From Luteimonas wenzhouensis (GTDB lineage Bacteria; Pseudomonadota; Gammaproteobacteria; Xanthomonadales; Xanthomonadaceae), in NCBI RefSeq assembly GCF_007859305.1, contig NZ_VOHE01000001.1, forward strand, positions 372,001 to 436,000: a stretch of DNA of 64,000 bases. The letters run 5' to 3'. How positions within the stretch are numbered: position 1 is the first letter of the stretch; every line of letters starts with the position of its first letter. This document shows positions 41,201 to 51,868 of this stretch, in pieces. Below the pieces are notes generated by a model. The model was given only the letters and a program-made list of their open reading frames with translations. It did no database searches and was not told where the DNA came from. Position numbers and translations under genes: made by a program.

Positions 41201-41557
41201 TTACTTCCTGATGGCCTTGCGCGGACCCTTGCGGGTACGGGCATTGGTCCGGGTGCGCTGACCGCGCAGGGGGAGACCACGGCGGTGGCGCAGGCCGCGG
41301 TAGCAGCCCAGGTCCATCAGGCGCTTGATCGCCATGCCGACCTCGCGGCGCAGGTCGCCCTCGACCACGTACTTGCCGACCTCGGCGCGCAGGCGCTCGA
41401 CCTCCGGCTCGGACAGGTCGCGGATCTTGGTGCTCGCGGGCACGCCCGCGGCCTCGCAGACGAGCTTGGAACGGGTACGGCCGATGCCGTAGATGCTTTG
41501 CAGCCCGACCCAGACGTGCTTCTGGGCAGGCAGGTTGACACCTGCAATACGCGCCAT
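41201..41557 (-). CDS. rpsM: 30S ribosomal protein S13
   Basis: S13 forms bridge B1 and contacts the P-site tRNA. The 118 residues begin [14 protein letters not shown] and end with the basic tail [18 protein letters not shown]. The ATG at 41557 follows TTGGAGAT. First gene of the alpha operon, with its own candidate promoter at 41618-41626. Confidence 0.98.
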   Translation of the reverse strand: MARIAGVNLPAQKHVWVGLQSIYGIGRTRSKLVCEAAGVPASTKIRDLSEPEVERLRAEVGKYVVEGDLRREVGMAIKRLMDLGCYRGLRHRRGLPLRGQRTRTNARTRKGPRKAIRK

Positions 41558-41977
41558 GCGCGGATCTCCAACTGGTTGGTCGTCCGGGAGGGGCGCTCCC
41601 GGCGGAGTGAACACGAAATTGTAACAGGGTCCCGGGTTCTCTGGAAGCCGGAGGCCGCCCAAGGGGCGCCCTTCCGACCCGGCATGGGGAGTGTGCCCAT
41701 GCTCCGGCGACGGACCCCGGCTGGCAGGGGTCTCCCCCTGCCCCGCGCACTACTCTGGTGCGCGAATGGCCTGGATCCACCCCCGCGCGGGACCGCCGCG
41801 GGGGTCGCCCATCGTGCCGGGGGAGGCGAGGCTCCGCGCCGGCGTGTGTTCCCGCCCTCCTGGCCGGTGGACCGGCGGCTGCTGGCCGCCTGGATCCCGG
41901 ACCCCGGCCCCGCCCTGCCTGGCGGCGCCGCCGGTCCCGCCCGACCGCTCCATGGCCGGATCAGGGTCCGTCCGCGC
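41558..41977. other. 420-base gap between secY and rpsM, without rpmJ
   Basis: Many gammaproteobacteria keep rpmJ (L36) between secY and rpsM. I searched this stretch on the minus strand for the 38-41 residue L36 and found nothing resembling it. The region is very GC-rich and holds the candidate promoter at 41618-41626. No other gene is supported. Confidence 0.6.
41618..41626 (-). promoter_or_regulatory. extended -10 promoter element before rpsM
   Basis: TGTTACAAT on the minus strand has a TGn extension and a five-of-six -10 hexamer (TACAAT, 41618-41623), 61 bases before the rpsM start. Extended -10 promoters need little -35 sequence. It would give the alpha operon an independent start. Confidence 0.5.
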
Positions 41978-43324
41978 TCAGCGCGTCCGGGACCCGCCCT
42001 TGAGGTTCGCCTTCTTCAGCAGGCTCTCGTACTGGTGCGACATCAGGTGGGCCTGGATCTGGGCGATGAAGTCCATCACCACCACCACCACGATCAGCAG
42101 CGAGGTACCGCCGAAGTAGAACGAGACGTTGAGCTCGGTGCGCATGAACTCGGGCAGCAGGCACACCAGCACCAGGTAGGCGGCGCCGGCGGCGGTGAGC
42201 CGGGTCAACACCCCGTCGATGTACTCGGCCGTGGCCTTGCCCGGGCGGATGCCCGGCACCAGCGCCCCCGACTTCTTCAGGTTGTCCGCGGTTTCCTGCG
42301 AGTTGAACACCAGCGCCGTGTAGAAGAAGGCGAAGCCGGCGATCAGGCCCGCGTACAGCAGGATGTACAGCGGCTCGCCCGGGGACAGGGCCTGGGCCAC
42401 CCGCTGCAGCCACTGGGCCGAGCCGGCCTGGCCGAACCAGGTGGTCGCGGTGGCCGGGAACATGATGATCGACGAGGCGAAGATCGCCGGGATCACGCCC
42501 GCCATGTTGAGCTTCAGCGGCAGGAACGAGGTCTGGTTCATGTACGCGTTGCGGCCACCCTGGCGGCGCGCGTAGTTGACCGTGATCCGGCGCTGCCCGC
42601 GCTCGACGAACACCACGAAGTAGGTCACTGCCAGCACCAGCACCGCGACCACGATCACCGCGATCGGGCTCATGTCGCCGTTGCGCGCCGCCTCCACCGT
42701 GCTGATCACGGCGCTCGGCAGGCCGGCCACGATGCCGGCGAAGATGATCAGCGACACGCCGTTGCCGATGCCACGCTCGGTGACCTGCTCGCCCAGCCAC
42801 ACCAGGAACATGGTGCCGGCGGTCAGGGCGACGATCGCGGTGAGCACGAAGCCCAGGCCGGGGGCGTAGACCACCGGGATCCCGGTGCCCGCGCCCTGGC
42901 TCTGCAGCGCGACGGCGATGCCGGCCGACTGGAAGATCGCCAGCGGGATCGCGCCGATGCGCGACCACTGGGTGATCCGGCGGCGGCCGGACTCGCCCTC
43001 CTTCTGGATCGCCTTCAGGCTGGGCACGATCTGCACCAGCAGCTGCATCACGATCGAGGCCGAGATGTACGGGATCACGTTCAGCGCGAACAGGCTGAAG
43101 CGCTCCAGGGCACCGCCGGAGAACATGTTGAACATGTCCACGATGGTGCCTTCCTGGCGCTCCATCAGCTGCAGCATGGCGTCGGGGTTCACGCCCGGCA
43201 CCGGGATGAAGCAGCCGATCCGGTAGACGATCAGCGCACCGAGCACGAACAGCAGGCGCTGGCGAAGTTCGGTGAACTTGCCCGCGCCCGCCAGGCCCGA
43301 CATCGCCCCTGCGCTTCGCGCCAT
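41978..43324 (-). CDS. secY: preprotein translocase subunit SecY
   Basis: Central channel of the Sec translocon. The 448 residues form ten helices, with the plug-region and lateral-gate helices ([16 protein letters not shown] at about 80-95) and the conserved cytoplasmic loops GGRNAYMNQ and [10 protein letters not shown]. An ATG seven codons downstream is possible. It follows rplO by seven bases, ending the spc operon. Confidence 0.98.
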   Translation of the reverse strand: MARSAGAMSGLAGAGKFTELRQRLLFVLGALIVYRIGCFIPVPGVNPDAMLQLMERQEGTIVDMFNMFSGGALERFSLFALNVIPYISASIVMQLLVQIVPSLKAIQKEGESGRRRITQWSRIGAIPLAIFQSAGIAVALQSQGAGTGIPVVYAPGLGFVLTAIVALTAGTMFLVWLGEQVTERGIGNGVSLIIFAGIVAGLPSAVISTVEAARNGDMSPIAVIVVAVLVLAVTYFVVFVERGQRRITVNYARRQGGRNAYMNQTSFLPLKLNMAGVIPAIFASSIIMFPATATTWFGQAGSAQWLQRVAQALSPGEPLYILLYAGLIAGFAFFYTALVFNSQETADNLKKSGALVPGIRPGKATAEYIDGVLTRLTAAGAAYLVLVCLLPEFMRTELNVSFYFGGTSLLIVVVVVMDFIAQIQAHLMSHQYESLLKKANLKGGSRTR

Positions 43325-43331
43325 GCCCCGG

Positions 43332-43766
43332 TTACTCCTGGACCTGGCCGCCGGCGGCCTCGATTGCCGCGCGCGCGCCCGCCGTCACCAGCAGGCCCTT
43401 GAGCACGAGCTTCTTCGACAGTTCGCCCTGCTTGACCACCTTGGCCTTCCTGGCCGTCGACGGCACCAGCTTGGCGGCGCGCAGCGCGGCGAAGTCGACC
43501 TCGCCGTCCAGGCGCTCGAGCTGGTACAGGAACACCTCGGCGGTGTCGCCGTTGAGCCGCGAGCGGAAGCCGACCTTCGGCAGGCGCATGTGCATGGGCA
43601 TCTGGCCGCCTTCGAAGCCGGCCTTGATCTTGCCCTTGCCCGAGCGGGCGAACGAACCCTTGTGGCCGCGGCCGGCGGTCTTGCCGAGGCCGGAGCCGAT
43701 GCCGCGGCCGACGCGGGTGCGCTCGGTGCGGGCGCCCTGCGCGGGCTTGAGCGTGTTGAGCTTCAT
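43332..43766 (-). CDS. rplO: 50S ribosomal protein L15
   Basis: The 144 residues begin [20 protein letters not shown] and contain [18 protein letters not shown], the glycine-rich rRNA-binding segment. L15 is a late 50S assembly protein. Four bases separate it from rpmD. Confidence 0.98.
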   Translation of the reverse strand: MKLNTLKPAQGARTERTRVGRGIGSGLGKTAGRGHKGSFARSGKGKIKAGFEGGQMPMHMRLPKVGFRSRLNGDTAEVFLYQLERLDGEVDFAALRAAKLVPSTARKAKVVKQGELSKKLVLKGLLVTAGARAAIEAAGGQVQE

Positions 43767-43770
43767 GTGC

Positions 43771-43968
43771 TTACTCCTCGACCCGGACCAGGTAGTGGAC
43801 CTTGTTGATCAGGCCACGCACCTGCGGGCTGTCCTTCAGTTCGCGGACGTCGTTGAGCTTGTTCAGGCCGAGCGCGCGCACGGACAGGCGGTGCCTGGCC
43901 TGCGAGCCGGCGAGGCCACGGACCAGGCGCACCTTGACGGTGCCGCCGGTGGCGTTGTTCTTAGCCAT
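43771..43968 (-). CDS. rpmD: 50S ribosomal protein L30
   Basis: The 65-residue protein shows [17 protein letters not shown] and ends in the short L30 fold. Its start overlaps the end of rpsE by eight bases, indicating coupled translation. Confidence 0.97.
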   Translation of the reverse strand: MAKNNATGGTVKVRLVRGLAGSQARHRLSVRALGLNKLNDVRELKDSPQVRGLINKVHYLVRVEE

Positions 43969-44500
43969 TGAGGATCTCCTCCACCTTCTTGCCGCGCTTG
44001 GCCGCGATCTTGGCCGGGGAGTGCATCTGCTCCAGGCCCTTGACCGTCGCGCGCACCAGGTTGATCGGGTTGCGCGAGCCGACCGCCTTGGCCAGCACGT
44101 CCTTCACGCCCACCGCCTCGAGCACGGCGCGCATGGCGCCGCCGGCGATCACGCCGGTACCCTCGGAGGCCGGCTGCATGAACACGCGCGCCGCGCCGTG
44201 GCCGGCCTTGACCGTGTGCCACAGGGTCGGGCCGTTGAGGTCGACGTTGCGCAGGTTTTTGCGCGCGTACTCCATCGACTTCTGGATCGCGACCGGCACT
44301 TCGCGCGCCTTGCCGTAGCCGAAGCCGACCCGTCCGTTGCCGTCGCCCACCACGGTCAGCGCGGTGAAGGTGAACTGGCGGCCGCCCTTGACGGTCTTGC
44401 TGACGCGGTTGACCGCGATCAGCTTCTCGATCATGCCGTCGTCGATTTCTTCCCGGTCGCGATTGCGGTCGCGCCCGCGGTTTTCACGTGGTTCTGCCAT
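43961..44500 (-). CDS. rpsE: 30S ribosomal protein S5
   Basis: S5 helps decoding fidelity and mRNA entry. The 179 residues begin with a charged tail ([16 protein letters not shown]), followed by the double-stranded RNA-binding-like domain ([19 protein letters not shown]) and [18 protein letters not shown]. Length is slightly above E. coli (167) because of this N-terminal tail. 166 bases separate it from rplR. Confidence 0.98.
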   Translation of the reverse strand: MAEPRENRGRDRNRDREEIDDGMIEKLIAVNRVSKTVKGGRQFTFTALTVVGDGNGRVGFGYGKAREVPVAIQKSMEYARKNLRNVDLNGPTLWHTVKAGHGAARVFMQPASEGTGVIAGGAMRAVLEAVGVKDVLAKAVGSRNPINLVRATVKGLEQMHSPAKIAAKRGKKVEEILNG

Positions 44501-44666
44501 TGCCGTGTCTCTGTCTGGAAGGGAATGTTGCGGCTTGGCCGCTTATCGTTGTGGTCTGGAGCGGTAGATCGCTTCCGGCGGGCAGAAGCCGCGGAGCGCC
44601 CGGCACAGCCCGTGCCGGCGGGTCAGGCAGGAAGGCGGCGCAGGCACAGCCGCGCCGCCCCCGGGA

Positions 44667-45020
44667 TCAGAACTGCAGGCCACCCTCGCGGGCGGCGTCG
44701 GCCAGCGCCTTCACGCGGCCGTGGTAACGGTAGCCCGAGCGGTCGAAGGCGACCTTCTCGATCCCCGCGGCCTTGGCCTTCTCGGCGATCGCGCGGCCGA
44801 CCTTGGCGGCGGCCTCGATGTTCTTGGAGCTCTTGAGGCCCTCGCGCACGTCGGACTGGGTGGTGCTGGCGGCGGCCAGGACCTTCGAGCCGTCGGCGCT
44901 GAACACCTGGGCGTAGACGTGCTGGCCGGTGCGCAGCACCGACAGGCGCGGCACGCCGAGTTCGCGGATGCGGGCGCGGGTGGACTTGGCGCGGCGCAGG
45001 CGGGCGGATTTCTTGTCCAT
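44667..45020 (-). CDS. rplR: 50S ribosomal protein L18
   Basis: L18 binds 5S rRNA. The 117 residues begin [20 protein letters not shown] and end [20 protein letters not shown], typical of the family. It follows rplF by 66 bases; the 166-base gap to rpsE contains GC hairpins but no clear promoter. Confidence 0.98.
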   Translation of the reverse strand: MDKKSARLRRAKSTRARIRELGVPRLSVLRTGQHVYAQVFSADGSKVLAAASTTQSDVREGLKSSKNIEAAAKVGRAIAEKAKAAGIEKVAFDRSGYRYHGRVKALADAAREGGLQF

Positions 45021-45086
45021 GGTTCTGGTCTCTACTGGAAGCGGATCGGCCGGCGGTGGCCCTGCCCGGGGGCGGGGCCGCCCGCG

Positions 45087-45614
45087 TTACGCCTTCTTGG
45101 CTTCCTTGCGGATGATGGTTTCGTCGGAGTACTTCACGCCCTTGCCCTTGTAGGGCTCCGGCGGACGGAATCCACGGATCTTGGCGGCGACCTGGCCCAC
45201 CAGCTGCTTGTCGGCACCGGACACGACCACCTCGGTCTGGGTGGGCGTGGTGATGGTGATGCCCTCGGGGGCGGTGAACACCACCGGGTGCGAGAAGCCG
45301 AGCGAGAGGTTCAGGTCCTTGCCCTGGACGGCGGCGCGGTAGCCCACGCCCACGAGCTCGAGCTTGCGCTCGAAGCCCTGGGAGACGCCATGGACCATGT
45401 TGGCCACGACCGAACGGATGGTGCCGGTGATCGCGACCTGGGACGGGTCGGCGGGCGACAGCAGCGCGTTGCCGTCCTCGATCCGGATCTCGACGCCGGC
45501 CGGCTTGGCGACCGACAGCGAACCCTTCGGGCCCTTGACGCTGACCGATTCGGCCTCCGCCTTCAGTTCGACGCCCTTGGGCAGGGGAATGGGCTTCTTG
45601 GCGATGCGGGACAT
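45087..45614 (-). CDS. rplF: 50S ribosomal protein L6
   Basis: The 175 residues contain two duplicated L6 domains; the second holds [15 protein letters not shown], the 23S-contacting loop near the sarcin-ricin loop. The ATG at 45614 gives [16 protein letters not shown], the family N-terminus, and the longer open frame upstream runs into the rpsH gene. Confidence 0.98.
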   Translation of the reverse strand: MSRIAKKPIPLPKGVELKAEAESVSVKGPKGSLSVAKPAGVEIRIEDGNALLSPADPSQVAITGTIRSVVANMVHGVSQGFERKLELVGVGYRAAVQGKDLNLSLGFSHPVVFTAPEGITITTPTQTEVVVSGADKQLVGQVAAKIRGFRPPEPYKGKGVKYSDETIIRKEAKKA

Positions 45615-45627
45615 GCGCGTTACTCCC

Positions 45628-46023
45628 TTAGGCCACGAAGCACAGGACCTCGCCGCCGACGCCCTGCTGGCGCGCCTGCGCATCGGTCATGATGCCCTTG
45701 GAGGTGGAGATGATGGCGATGCCCAGGCCACCGAGGACCTTGGGCAGCGCGTCCTTGCCGCGGTACTGGCGCAGGCCCGAGCGCGACACGCGCTTGAGCT
45801 GCTCGATCACCGGGCGGCCTTCGTAGTACTTGAGCTCGATCTCGAGCTCGGCCTTGGCGCCGTTCTCGATCACGCGCAGGCCGGCGATGTAGCCCTCGTC
45901 CTTGAGGACGTTGGCGATCGCGACCTTGGTCTTGGAGGACGGCATCTTCACCGTCGGCTTGCCGACCGCGGCCGCATTCCTGATGCGGACCAGCATGTCG
46001 GCGATGGGATCAGTCATGCTCAT
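45628..46023 (-). CDS. rpsH: 30S ribosomal protein S8
   Basis: S8 organises the central domain of 16S rRNA; in E. coli it represses translation of the spc operon. The 131 residues begin [17 protein letters not shown]. The ATG at 46023 is chosen because AAGGAA lies 6 bases upstream. It is separated from rpsN by 188 bases, an unusually wide gap for this operon. Confidence 0.98.
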   Translation of the reverse strand: MSMTDPIADMLVRIRNAAAVGKPTVKMPSSKTKVAIANVLKDEGYIAGLRVIENGAKAELEIELKYYEGRPVIEQLKRVSRSGLRQYRGKDALPKVLGGLGIAIISTSKGIMTDAQARQQGVGGEVLCFVA

Positions 46024-46144
46024 GGAAGTTCCTTATGAACGCACCGATATCCGCTTTCGCGAAATCCGTCGTGTTGTTCCCCGACTCGCCACCGGGGCGG
46101 TCGGGGGGCCGCCAGGCGGGCCCGGACGAACGGGCAAGCCGACG

Positions 46145-46178
46145 ATTATATACGAACCAGGCCACGCCAGGGGTGGCC
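46145..46178 (-). promoter_or_regulatory. hairpin and -10 element in the rpsN-rpsH gap
   Basis: On the minus strand AGGCCAC (46178-46172) pairs with GTGGCCT (46164-46158) around a 7-base loop, followed by a perfect TATAAT (46150-46145). No good -35 is present. It may be an internal promoter that restarts transcription of rpsH through secY. Confidence 0.35.
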
Positions 46179-46211
46179 TGGCCCTTCCCCGGCCGGGGCC
46201 GGAGGACCGCC

Positions 46212-46517
46212 TTACCAGCTGGCCTTGCGCAGGCCCGGCACGTCACCGCGCATGGTGGCTTGGCGCAGCATGTTCCGGCCCAGCCCGAACTTCGCGTAGA
46301 CCGCGCGCGGGCGGCCGGTCAGGGCGCAGCGGGTGGTCTGCCGGGCCGGCGAGGAGTCGCGCGGCAGCTTCTGCAGCCTGGTCGCGGCCTCGAGCTTTTC
46401 CTCGTAGCTCGCCGTCTGGCTGGAGATGATCTTCTTCAGCTCCTCGCGCTTGGCGGCGTACTTCTTCACCAGCTTGGCGCGCTTGGCCTCGCGGTTGACC
46501 ATGGAGGTCTTCGCCAT
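46212..46517 (-). CDS. rpsN: 30S ribosomal protein S14
   Basis: The 101 residues are the long, zinc-free type of S14 (E. coli 101): the segment [20 protein letters not shown] has a single cysteine, not the CxxC pairs of the short zinc form. It follows rplE by ten bases. S14 contacts the decoding head of the 30S subunit. Confidence 0.98.
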   Translation of the reverse strand: MAKTSMVNREAKRAKLVKKYAAKREELKKIISSQTASYEEKLEAATRLQKLPRDSSPARQTTRCALTGRPRAVYAKFGLGRNMLRQATMRGDVPGLRKASW

Positions 46518-46527
46518 GTGTGTTTCC

Positions 46528-47070
46528 TCAGTTGCGGAACGGGAAGCGGAAGGCCTCGAGCAAGGCCTTGGCTTCGGCGTTGGTCTTGGCGGTGGTGGTG
46601 ATGGCGATGTCCATGCCGCGCACCGCGTCGACCTGGTCGAAGTCGATCTCCGGGAAGATCATCTGCTCCTTCACGCCCATGTTGTAGTTGCCGCGGCCGT
46701 CGAAGGAACGGGCGGACAACCCGCGGAAGTCGCGCACGCGCGGCAGCGACACGTTGATCAGCCGGTCGAGGAACTCGTACATCTTCGCCCGGCGCAGCGT
46801 GACCTTGCAGCCGATCGGCCAGCCGTCGCGGATCTTGAAGGACGCCACCGAGATGCGCGACTTGGTCACGATCGGCTTCTGGCCGCTGATGCGGGCCATG
46901 TCGGCGGTCGCGTTTTCGAGAACCTTCTTGTTCGCGGCGGCCTCGCCCACGCCCATGTTGAGCGTGATCTTGACCAGGCGCGGCACCTGCATGATGTTGC
47001 CGTAGCCGAACTGCTCCATGAGCTTCGGCACGACTTCATCCTTGTAGAACTTTTCCAGACGGGTCGTCAT
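46528..47070 (-). CDS. rplE: 50S ribosomal protein L5
   Basis: L5 binds 5S rRNA and forms bridge B1b. The 180 residues begin [19 protein letters not shown]; the segments [16 protein letters not shown] and [16 protein letters not shown] are conserved. Starts 32 bases after rplX. Confidence 0.98.
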   Translation of the reverse strand: MTTRLEKFYKDEVVPKLMEQFGYGNIMQVPRLVKITLNMGVGEAAANKKVLENATADMARISGQKPIVTKSRISVASFKIRDGWPIGCKVTLRRAKMYEFLDRLINVSLPRVRDFRGLSARSFDGRGNYNMGVKEQMIFPEIDFDQVDAVRGMDIAITTTAKTNAEAKALLEAFRFPFRN

Positions 47071-47102
47071 TGTCTTCTTTCCTGGTGATCAGGCGGCCGT
47101 GT

Positions 47103-47414
47103 TCAGACCGCCTCGCCACTCGAGCGGAACACGCGCAGCCGCCGTCCATCCTCGAGCACCTTGGTACCGACGCGCTCACCCTTGCCGGTGGCAGGGTTGA
47201 ACAGCATCACGTTCGAGGCGTGGATCGGCGCTTCGCGCTCGATCACGCCGCCGGGCTGCCCCGCCTGGGGGTTGGGCTTGGTGTGGCGCTTGACGATGTT
47301 GACGTTCGAGACGACGACCTTGTCGCCGAGCACGCGCACCACCTCGCCGGTCTTGCCCTTGTCCCGCCCCGCGATCACGATGACCTGATCGCCTTTCCTG
47401 ATTCGCTTAGCCAT
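47103..47414 (-). CDS. rplX: 50S ribosomal protein L24
   Basis: The 103-residue KOW-domain protein begins [20 protein letters not shown], the assembly-initiator L24 of the 50S subunit. Starts 18 bases after rplN. Confidence 0.98.
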   Translation of the reverse strand: MAKRIRKGDQVIVIAGRDKGKTGEVVRVLGDKVVVSNVNIVKRHTKPNPQAGQPGGVIEREAPIHASNVMLFNPATGKGERVGTKVLEDGRRLRVFRSSGEAV

Positions 47415-47432
47415 GGTCTTGTGTCCTTCCGC

Positions 47433-47801
47433 TCACAGCACTTCAGGGGCGAGCGAGACGATCTTCATGAACTTCTCGGAACGCAGCTCGCGGGTCACGG
47501 GCCCGAAGATGCGCGTGCCGATCGGCTCGTGCTTGTTGTTCAGCAGCACCGCGGCATTGCCGTCGAAGCGGATCAGCGAGCCGTCGGGACGGCGCACGCC
47601 CTTGCGGGTGCGCACCACGACCGCATCGTAGACCTCGCCCTTCTTCACCTTGCCGCGCGGGATCGCTTCCTTGACCGACACCTTGATGATGTCGCCGATC
47701 GCGGCGTAGCGGCGCTTGGAGCCGCCGAGCACCTTGATGCACATCACTTCCTTGGCGCCGGAGTTGTCGGCCACGTCGAGGTGGCTCTGCATCTGGATCA
47801 T
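47433..47801 (-). CDS. rplN: 50S ribosomal protein L14
   Basis: The 122 residues begin [19 protein letters not shown] and contain [16 protein letters not shown]14 lies at the subunit interface and is the silencing-factor RsfS target. First gene of the classical spc operon, 15 bases after rpsQ, so S10 and spc genes appear contiguous here. Confidence 0.98.
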   Translation of the reverse strand: MIQMQSHLDVADNSGAKEVMCIKVLGGSKRRYAAIGDIIKVSVKEAIPRGKVKKGEVYDAVVVRTRKGVRRPDGSLIRFDGNAAVLLNNKHEPIGTRIFGPVTRELRSEKFMKIVSLAPEVL

Positions 47802-47816
47802 TGGACGCGTCCTCCG

Positions 47817-48080
47817 TTATTCGGCAGCGCGGGCGACGATCTCGACCACGCGCCAGTTCTTGGTCTTCGAGATCGGGGCCACTTCCACGAGGCGCACGAT
47901 GTCGCCTTCCTTCGCGGAGTTGTCGGCGTCGTGGGCGTGCAGCTTGGTCGAACGGCGGATGTACTTGCCGTACAGCGGGTGCTTCACGTTGCGCTCCACG
48001 AGCACGGTCACGGTCTTGTCCATCTTGTCGCTGACCACCCGGCCCTGGACCGTGTTCTGCTTCTTTTCGCTGTTGTTCAT
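47817..48080 (-). CDS. rpsQ: 30S ribosomal protein S17
   Basis: The 87-residue OB-fold protein shows [20 protein letters not shown] and [14 protein letters not shown]17 binds the 5' domain of 16S rRNA. Last gene of the classical S10 operon, 11 bases after rpmC. Confidence 0.98.
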   Translation of the reverse strand: MNNSEKKQNTVQGRVVSDKMDKTVTVLVERNVKHPLYGKYIRRSTKLHAHDADNSAKEGDIVRLVEVAPISKTKNWRVVEIVARAAE

Positions 48081-48091
48081 GGTCTTGTGCC

Positions 48092-48280
48092 CTACTTCTT
48101 CGCCGACAGCAGCGTGTTGACGCGCGCGATCTCGCGGCGCACGCGGCGCAGTTCGTGCGTCCTGGTCAGCTGGCCGGTCGCCTTCTGCATGCGCAGGGCG
48201 AAGCGTTCCTTGTGCAGGTCCAGAAGATGGCCCTGCAGCTCCTCGGCGGACTTGCCGCGCAGTTCCTTGATCGTAGCCAT
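48092..48280 (-). CDS. rpmC: 50S ribosomal protein L29
   Basis: The 62-residue helical hairpin begins [16 protein letters not shown]. Its ATG shares one base with the TGA of rplP (TGATG), so the two are translationally coupled. L29 sits by the nascent-chain exit and helps bind SRP and trigger factor. Confidence 0.98.
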   Translation of the reverse strand: MATIKELRGKSAEELQGHLLDLHKERFALRMQKATGQLTRTHELRRVRREIARVNTLLSAKK

Positions 48281-48693
48281 CAGCGCACCGTCCGGGTCAC
48301 GAAAGTGGTGGTGACCGAGAGCTTGGCGGCGGCCAGGCGGAACGCCTCGCGCGCCGTTTCCTCGGACACGCCCTCGATCTCGTAGATCACGCGGCCGGGC
48401 TGGATCTGCGCGACCCAGTACTCGACCGAGCCCTTGCCCGAGCCCATGCGGACCTCGATCGGCTTCTTGGTGATCGGCTTGTCCGGGAACACCCGGATCC
48501 ACATCTTGCCGCCGCGCTTGACGTGGCGGCTGATCGAGCGGCGACCCGCCTCGATCTGGCGCGCGGTCACCTGGCCGGTCGAGGTGGCCTTGAGGCCGTA
48601 CTCGCCGAAGCTCACGGCGTTGCCGCTCCACGCCAGGCCATCGTTGCGGCCCTTGTGCATCTTGCGGAATTTGGTTCGCTTGGGTTGCAGCAT
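48280..48693 (-). CDS. rplP: 50S ribosomal protein L16
   Basis: The 137 residues begin [17 protein letters not shown] and contain [19 protein letters not shown]16 helps shape the A-site tRNA channel; its Arg81-type residue is a hydroxylation target in some bacteria. Starts three bases after rpsC. Confidence 0.98.
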   Translation of the reverse strand: MLQPKRTKFRKMHKGRNDGLAWSGNAVSFGEYGLKATSTGQVTARQIEAGRRSISRHVKRGGKMWIRVFPDKPITKKPIEVRMGSGKGSVEYWVAQIQPGRVIYEIEGVSEETAREAFRLAAAKLSVTTTFVTRTVR

Positions 48694-48696
48694 GGT

Positions 48697-49437
48697 TTAG
48701 TCCCTCGCCTCGCGGTCGCGGCGCGGGCCACGCGGGCGCTCGCGGTCACCGCGGTCGCCACGCTCGCCACGCGGCGAATCGTCCTGCTTCTCCTGGCCGA
48801 CCTGGGCGAAGTCGAAGATCTCGCCCTTGTAGATCCAGGTCTTGATGCCGATGATCCCGTAGGTCGTCCTGGCCTCGGCGAAGCCGTAGTCGACGTCGGC
48901 GCGCAGCGTGTGCAGCGGCACCCGGCCCTCGCGGTACCACTCCGAACGCGCGATCTCGGCGCCGTTGAGGCGGCCGGCCACGTTGACCTTGATGCCCAGC
49001 GCGCCCAGGCGCATCGCGTTGCCAACGGCGCGCTTCATCGCGCGGCGGAACATGATGCGGCGCTCGAGCTGCTGCGCGATCGACTCGGCCACCAGCTGGG
49101 CGTCGAGCTCGGGCTTGCGCACCTCGGTGACGTTGATGTGGGCCGGGACGCCCATCATCGCCGACACGTCCTTGCGCAGCCTTTCGATGTCCTCGCCACG
49201 CTTGCCGATCACCACGCCCGGGCGGGCGGTGTGGATCGTCACGCGCGCGGTCTTGGCCGGGCGCTCGATCAGGATCTTGCTGATGCCGGCGGCCGACAGG
49301 CGCTTGCGCAGCATCTCGCGCACCTTCAGGTCCGCGGTCAGGTACCCGGCGTATTCCTTCTTGCCGGCGTACCACTTGGAGTTCCAGTCCTTGGCGATGC
49401 CGAGGCGGATGCCGGTGGGATGAACTTTATGACCCAT
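48697..49437 (-). CDS. rpsC: 30S ribosomal protein S3
   Basis: The 246 residues begin [20 protein letters not shown] and include the KH domain ([17 protein letters not shown] at about 60-77). Compared with E. coli (233), the C-terminus carries a roughly 30-residue Arg/Asp-rich extension. S3 and S4 form the mRNA entry helicase site. The rplV stop codon is immediately adjacent. Confidence 0.98.
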   Translation of the reverse strand: MGHKVHPTGIRLGIAKDWNSKWYAGKKEYAGYLTADLKVREMLRKRLSAAGISKILIERPAKTARVTIHTARPGVVIGKRGEDIERLRKDVSAMMGVPAHINVTEVRKPELDAQLVAESIAQQLERRIMFRRAMKRAVGNAMRLGALGIKVNVAGRLNGAEIARSEWYREGRVPLHTLRADVDYGFAEARTTYGIIGIKTWIYKGEIFDFAQVGQEKQDDSPRGERGDRGDRERPRGPRRDREARD

Positions 49438-49830
49438 TTACTTGCCCTCTCCCACGACGACGGTGATGTGGCTGGTGCGCTTGAGGATGCGCGTGCCGCG
49501 GCCCTTGGCCCGCGCCATGAAGCGCTTCAGCAGCGGACCTTCGTCGACCGTGATCTTCGCGATGCGGAGCTCGTCGATGTCGGCGCCGGCATTGTTCTCG
49601 GCGTTGGCGATCGCGGACTCGACCAGCTTCTTGATCAGCGCCGCGGCCTTCTTGTCGGAGAACTTGAGCAGGTTCACGGCGCGCTCGGCCGGCAGGCCGC
49701 GGACCTGGTCGGCGACCAGGCGCGCCTTCTGCGGCGAGATGCGCGCCATGCGCAGCACCGCGGTGCGCTTGCGGACCTCGGAGCGGGCGCGCTTGGCTTC
49801 TTCGTGCTTGGCTTTCGTTGCCTTGTCCAT
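49438..49830 (-). CDS. rplV: 50S ribosomal protein L22
   Basis: L22 extends a loop into the exit tunnel and contributes to macrolide sensitivity. The 130 residues begin [18 protein letters not shown]; the tunnel hairpin is near [18 protein letters not shown]. The ATG at 49830 follows AAGGAG; the open frame continues 13 codons upstream without homology. Confidence 0.97.
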   Translation of the reverse strand: MDKATKAKHEEAKRARSEVRKRTAVLRMARISPQKARLVADQVRGLPAERAVNLLKFSDKKAAALIKKLVESAIANAENNAGADIDELRIAKITVDEGPLLKRFMARAKGRGTRILKRTSHITVVVGEGK

Positions 49831-49840
49831 CGTGCGCTCC

Positions 49841-50110
49841 TTACCTGCCCGACTTCTTGTCGCCGCCATGACCCTTGAAGGTCCTGGTGATGGCGAACTC
49901 GCCGAGCTTGTGGCCCACCATGTTCTCGTTGATCAGCACCGGAACGTGGTTGCGGCCGTTGTGGACGGCGATCGTGAAGCCCACCATCTCCGGCAGGATC
50001 ATCGAGCGGCGCGACCAGGTCTTGATCGGCTTCTTGGTGTTGCCCGCGGCCTCGACCTTCTTGATCAGGTGATGGTCGACGAACGGACCCTTCTTCAGTG
50101 AACGTGCCAT
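49841..50110 (-). CDS. rpsS: 30S ribosomal protein S19
   Basis: The 89 residues begin [38 protein letters not shown] is conserved. S19 pairs with S13 in the 30S head. Starts six bases after rplB. Confidence 0.98.
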   Translation of the reverse strand: MARSLKKGPFVDHHLIKKVEAAGNTKKPIKTWSRRSMILPEMVGFTIAVHNGRNHVPVLINENMVGHKLGEFAITRTFKGHGGDKKSGR

Positions 50111-50116
50111 GCTCTA

Positions 50117-50944
50117 TCAGCTCCTGCGGTCGCGCACGATGAACTGCTGCGTCCGCTTGTTCTTGCGGGTCTTGTAGCCCTTGGTCGGCACGCCCCACGG
50201 GGTGACCGGGTGCGGGTTGCCCTGGCCGGCCTTGGCCTCGCCGCCGCCGTGCGGGTGGTCGACCGGGTTCATGGCCGCGCCGCGGACGGTCGGCTTGATG
50301 CCGCGCCAGCGCTTGGCACCGGCCTTGCCCAGCTTCTGCAGGTTGTGCTCGACGTTGCCGACCTCGCCGATCGTGGCCCGGCACTCGGCCGGCACGCGGC
50401 GCATCTCGCCCGAACGCAGGCGGATCAGCGCGTACACGCCCTCGCGGGCCACCAGCTGCACGCCGGCGCCGGCGGCGCGGGCGAGCTGCGCGCCCTTGCC
50501 CGGCTTCATCTCGATGCAATGCACCGTGGAGCCGACCGGGATGTTGCGCAGCGGCAGGGTGTTGCCGGCCTTGATCGGGGCGTCGTTGCCCGCGATCACC
50601 TGGTCGCCGGCCTTCAGGCCCTTGGGCGCGATGATGTAGCGGCGCTCGCCGTCGACGTAGCACAGCAGCGCGATGTGCGCGGTTCGGTTGGGGTCGTACT
50701 CGATCCGCTCCACGCGCGCCGGGATGCCTTCCTTGTCGCGCTTGAAGTCGATGATGCGGTAGTGCTGCTTGTGGCCGCCACCACGGTGGCGGGTGGTGAT
50801 CCGGCCGTGGTGGTTGCGGCCGCCGGTGCGGTCCTGGGGCTCGACCAGCGCCGCGTGCGGCTTGCCCTTGTGCAGGTCGGGCGTCACCACGCGGACCGCG
50901 CTACGGCGGCCGGGGGACGTGGGCTTGAACTTCATCAATGGCAT
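50117..50944 (-). CDS. rplB: 50S ribosomal protein L2
   Basis: L2 is needed for subunit association and peptidyl-transferase function. The 275 residues show [20 protein letters not shown] and the near-C-terminal [19 protein letters not shown], whose histidine is at the universally conserved peptidyl-transferase proximity. Starts 10 bases after rplW. Confidence 0.98.
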   Translation of the reverse strand: MPLMKFKPTSPGRRSAVRVVTPDLHKGKPHAALVEPQDRTGGRNHHGRITTRHRGGGHKQHYRIIDFKRDKEGIPARVERIEYDPNRTAHIALLCYVDGERRYIIAPKGLKAGDQVIAGNDAPIKAGNTLPLRNIPVGSTVHCIEMKPGKGAQLARAAGAGVQLVAREGVYALIRLRSGEMRRVPAECRATIGEVGNVEHNLQKLGKAGAKRWRGIKPTVRGAAMNPVDHPHGGGEAKAGQGNPHPVTPWGVPTKGYKTRKNKRTQQFIVRDRRS

Positions 50945-50954
50945 GGGAGCTTCC

Positions 50955-51254
50955 TCAGGCCGTCGCGTTGATCACGTCGATCGACTGGCCCTCGGCCAGC
51001 GTCACGTACGCCTTGCGCCAGTTGCCGCGGCTGCCCTGGCGGAAGCGGAAGGACTTGCTCTTGCCCTTCACGTTCACCACGTTGACGGCCCGGACCTTGA
51101 CGTCGAACAGCTTCTCGACCGCGGCCTTGATGTCGGCCTTGGTCGCGTCCTTCGACACCTCGAACGCGTACTGGTTGGACACTTCCTGCAGGCGCGCGGT
51201 CTTCTCGGACACGCGCGGCGCACGGATCACTTCATAGAGCTTGGCGTCGTTCAT
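50955..51254 (-). CDS. rplW: 50S ribosomal protein L23
   Basis: The 99-residue protein is the docking site for trigger factor and SRP at the tunnel exit. It begins [19 protein letters not shown]. Its ATG overlaps the rplD stop as ATGA, so translation is coupled. Confidence 0.97.
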   Translation of the reverse strand: MNDAKLYEVIRAPRVSEKTARLQEVSNQYAFEVSKDATKADIKAAVEKLFDVKVRAVNVVNVKGKSKSFRFRQGSRGNWRKAYVTLAEGQSIDVINATA

Positions 51255-51856
51255 GCCAGCCACTCCTCGATCTTCTTCACCGCCTCGGTGGTGACCAGGA
51301 CGCTGTCGGCGCCGACCAGCGCGACCGGGTCCAGGCCCTGCACATCGCGCACCTCGACGTAAGGCAGGTTGCGCGCAGACAGGTACAGGTTCTCCGAGGC
51401 ATCCTCGGTGACGATCAGCGGGCGCTTGCCCAGGTCGAACTCCTTGAGCCTGGCGACCAGGCCGGCGGTCTTCGGCGCATCGACATCGAACGACTCGACC
51501 ACCTTGATCCGGCCCTGGCGGTTGAGCTCGGACAGGATCACGGCCATGGCCGCGCGGTACTGCTTGCGGTTGACCTTCTGCGCGAAGCTGCGCGGCTTGG
51601 CCGCGAACGTCACGCCGCCGCCGACGAAGATCGGCGCGGTCAGCGCGCCGTGGCGGGCGCCGCCGCCCTTCTGGCGCTTGGACTTCTTGGTGGTGCCGCT
51701 GACCTCGGCGCGGGTCTTCTGCGCCTTGGTGCCGGCGCGGCCGGCGTTGCGGTACGCCACCACCACCTGGTGGACCAGGTCTTCGCTGAATTCGCGCCCG
51801 AACACCGCGTCGGACACGGACAGCTTGTTGTTGCTGCCGTTGATGGCGAGTTCCAT
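51251..51856 (-). CDS. rplD: 50S ribosomal protein L4
   Basis: L4 extends into the exit tunnel (FWRQKG-type loop, here [13 protein letters not shown] at about 57-69) and in E. coli is the autogenous repressor of the S10 operon, acting on the S10 leader. The 201-residue length equals E. coli L4. The ATG at 51856 (MELAING) is preferred because AAGGAG lies 8 bases upstream; an ATG at 51862 would be only 2 bases from it. Confidence 0.96.
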   Translation of the reverse strand: MELAINGSNNKLSVSDAVFGREFSEDLVHQVVVAYRNAGRAGTKAQKTRAEVSGTTKKSKRQKGGGARHGALTAPIFVGGGVTFAAKPRSFAQKVNRKQYRAAMAVILSELNRQGRIKVVESFDVDAPKTAGLVARLKEFDLGKRPLIVTEDASENLYLSARNLPYVEVRDVQGLDPVALVGADSVLVTTEAVKKIEEWLA

Positions 51857-51868
51857 CGTCATCTCTCC

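Noticed and set aside
41750..41953. 67-codon open frame on the minus strand between secY and rpsM
   Set aside because: It is not related to L36 and has the amino-acid bias expected of a spurious frame in GC-rich DNA.
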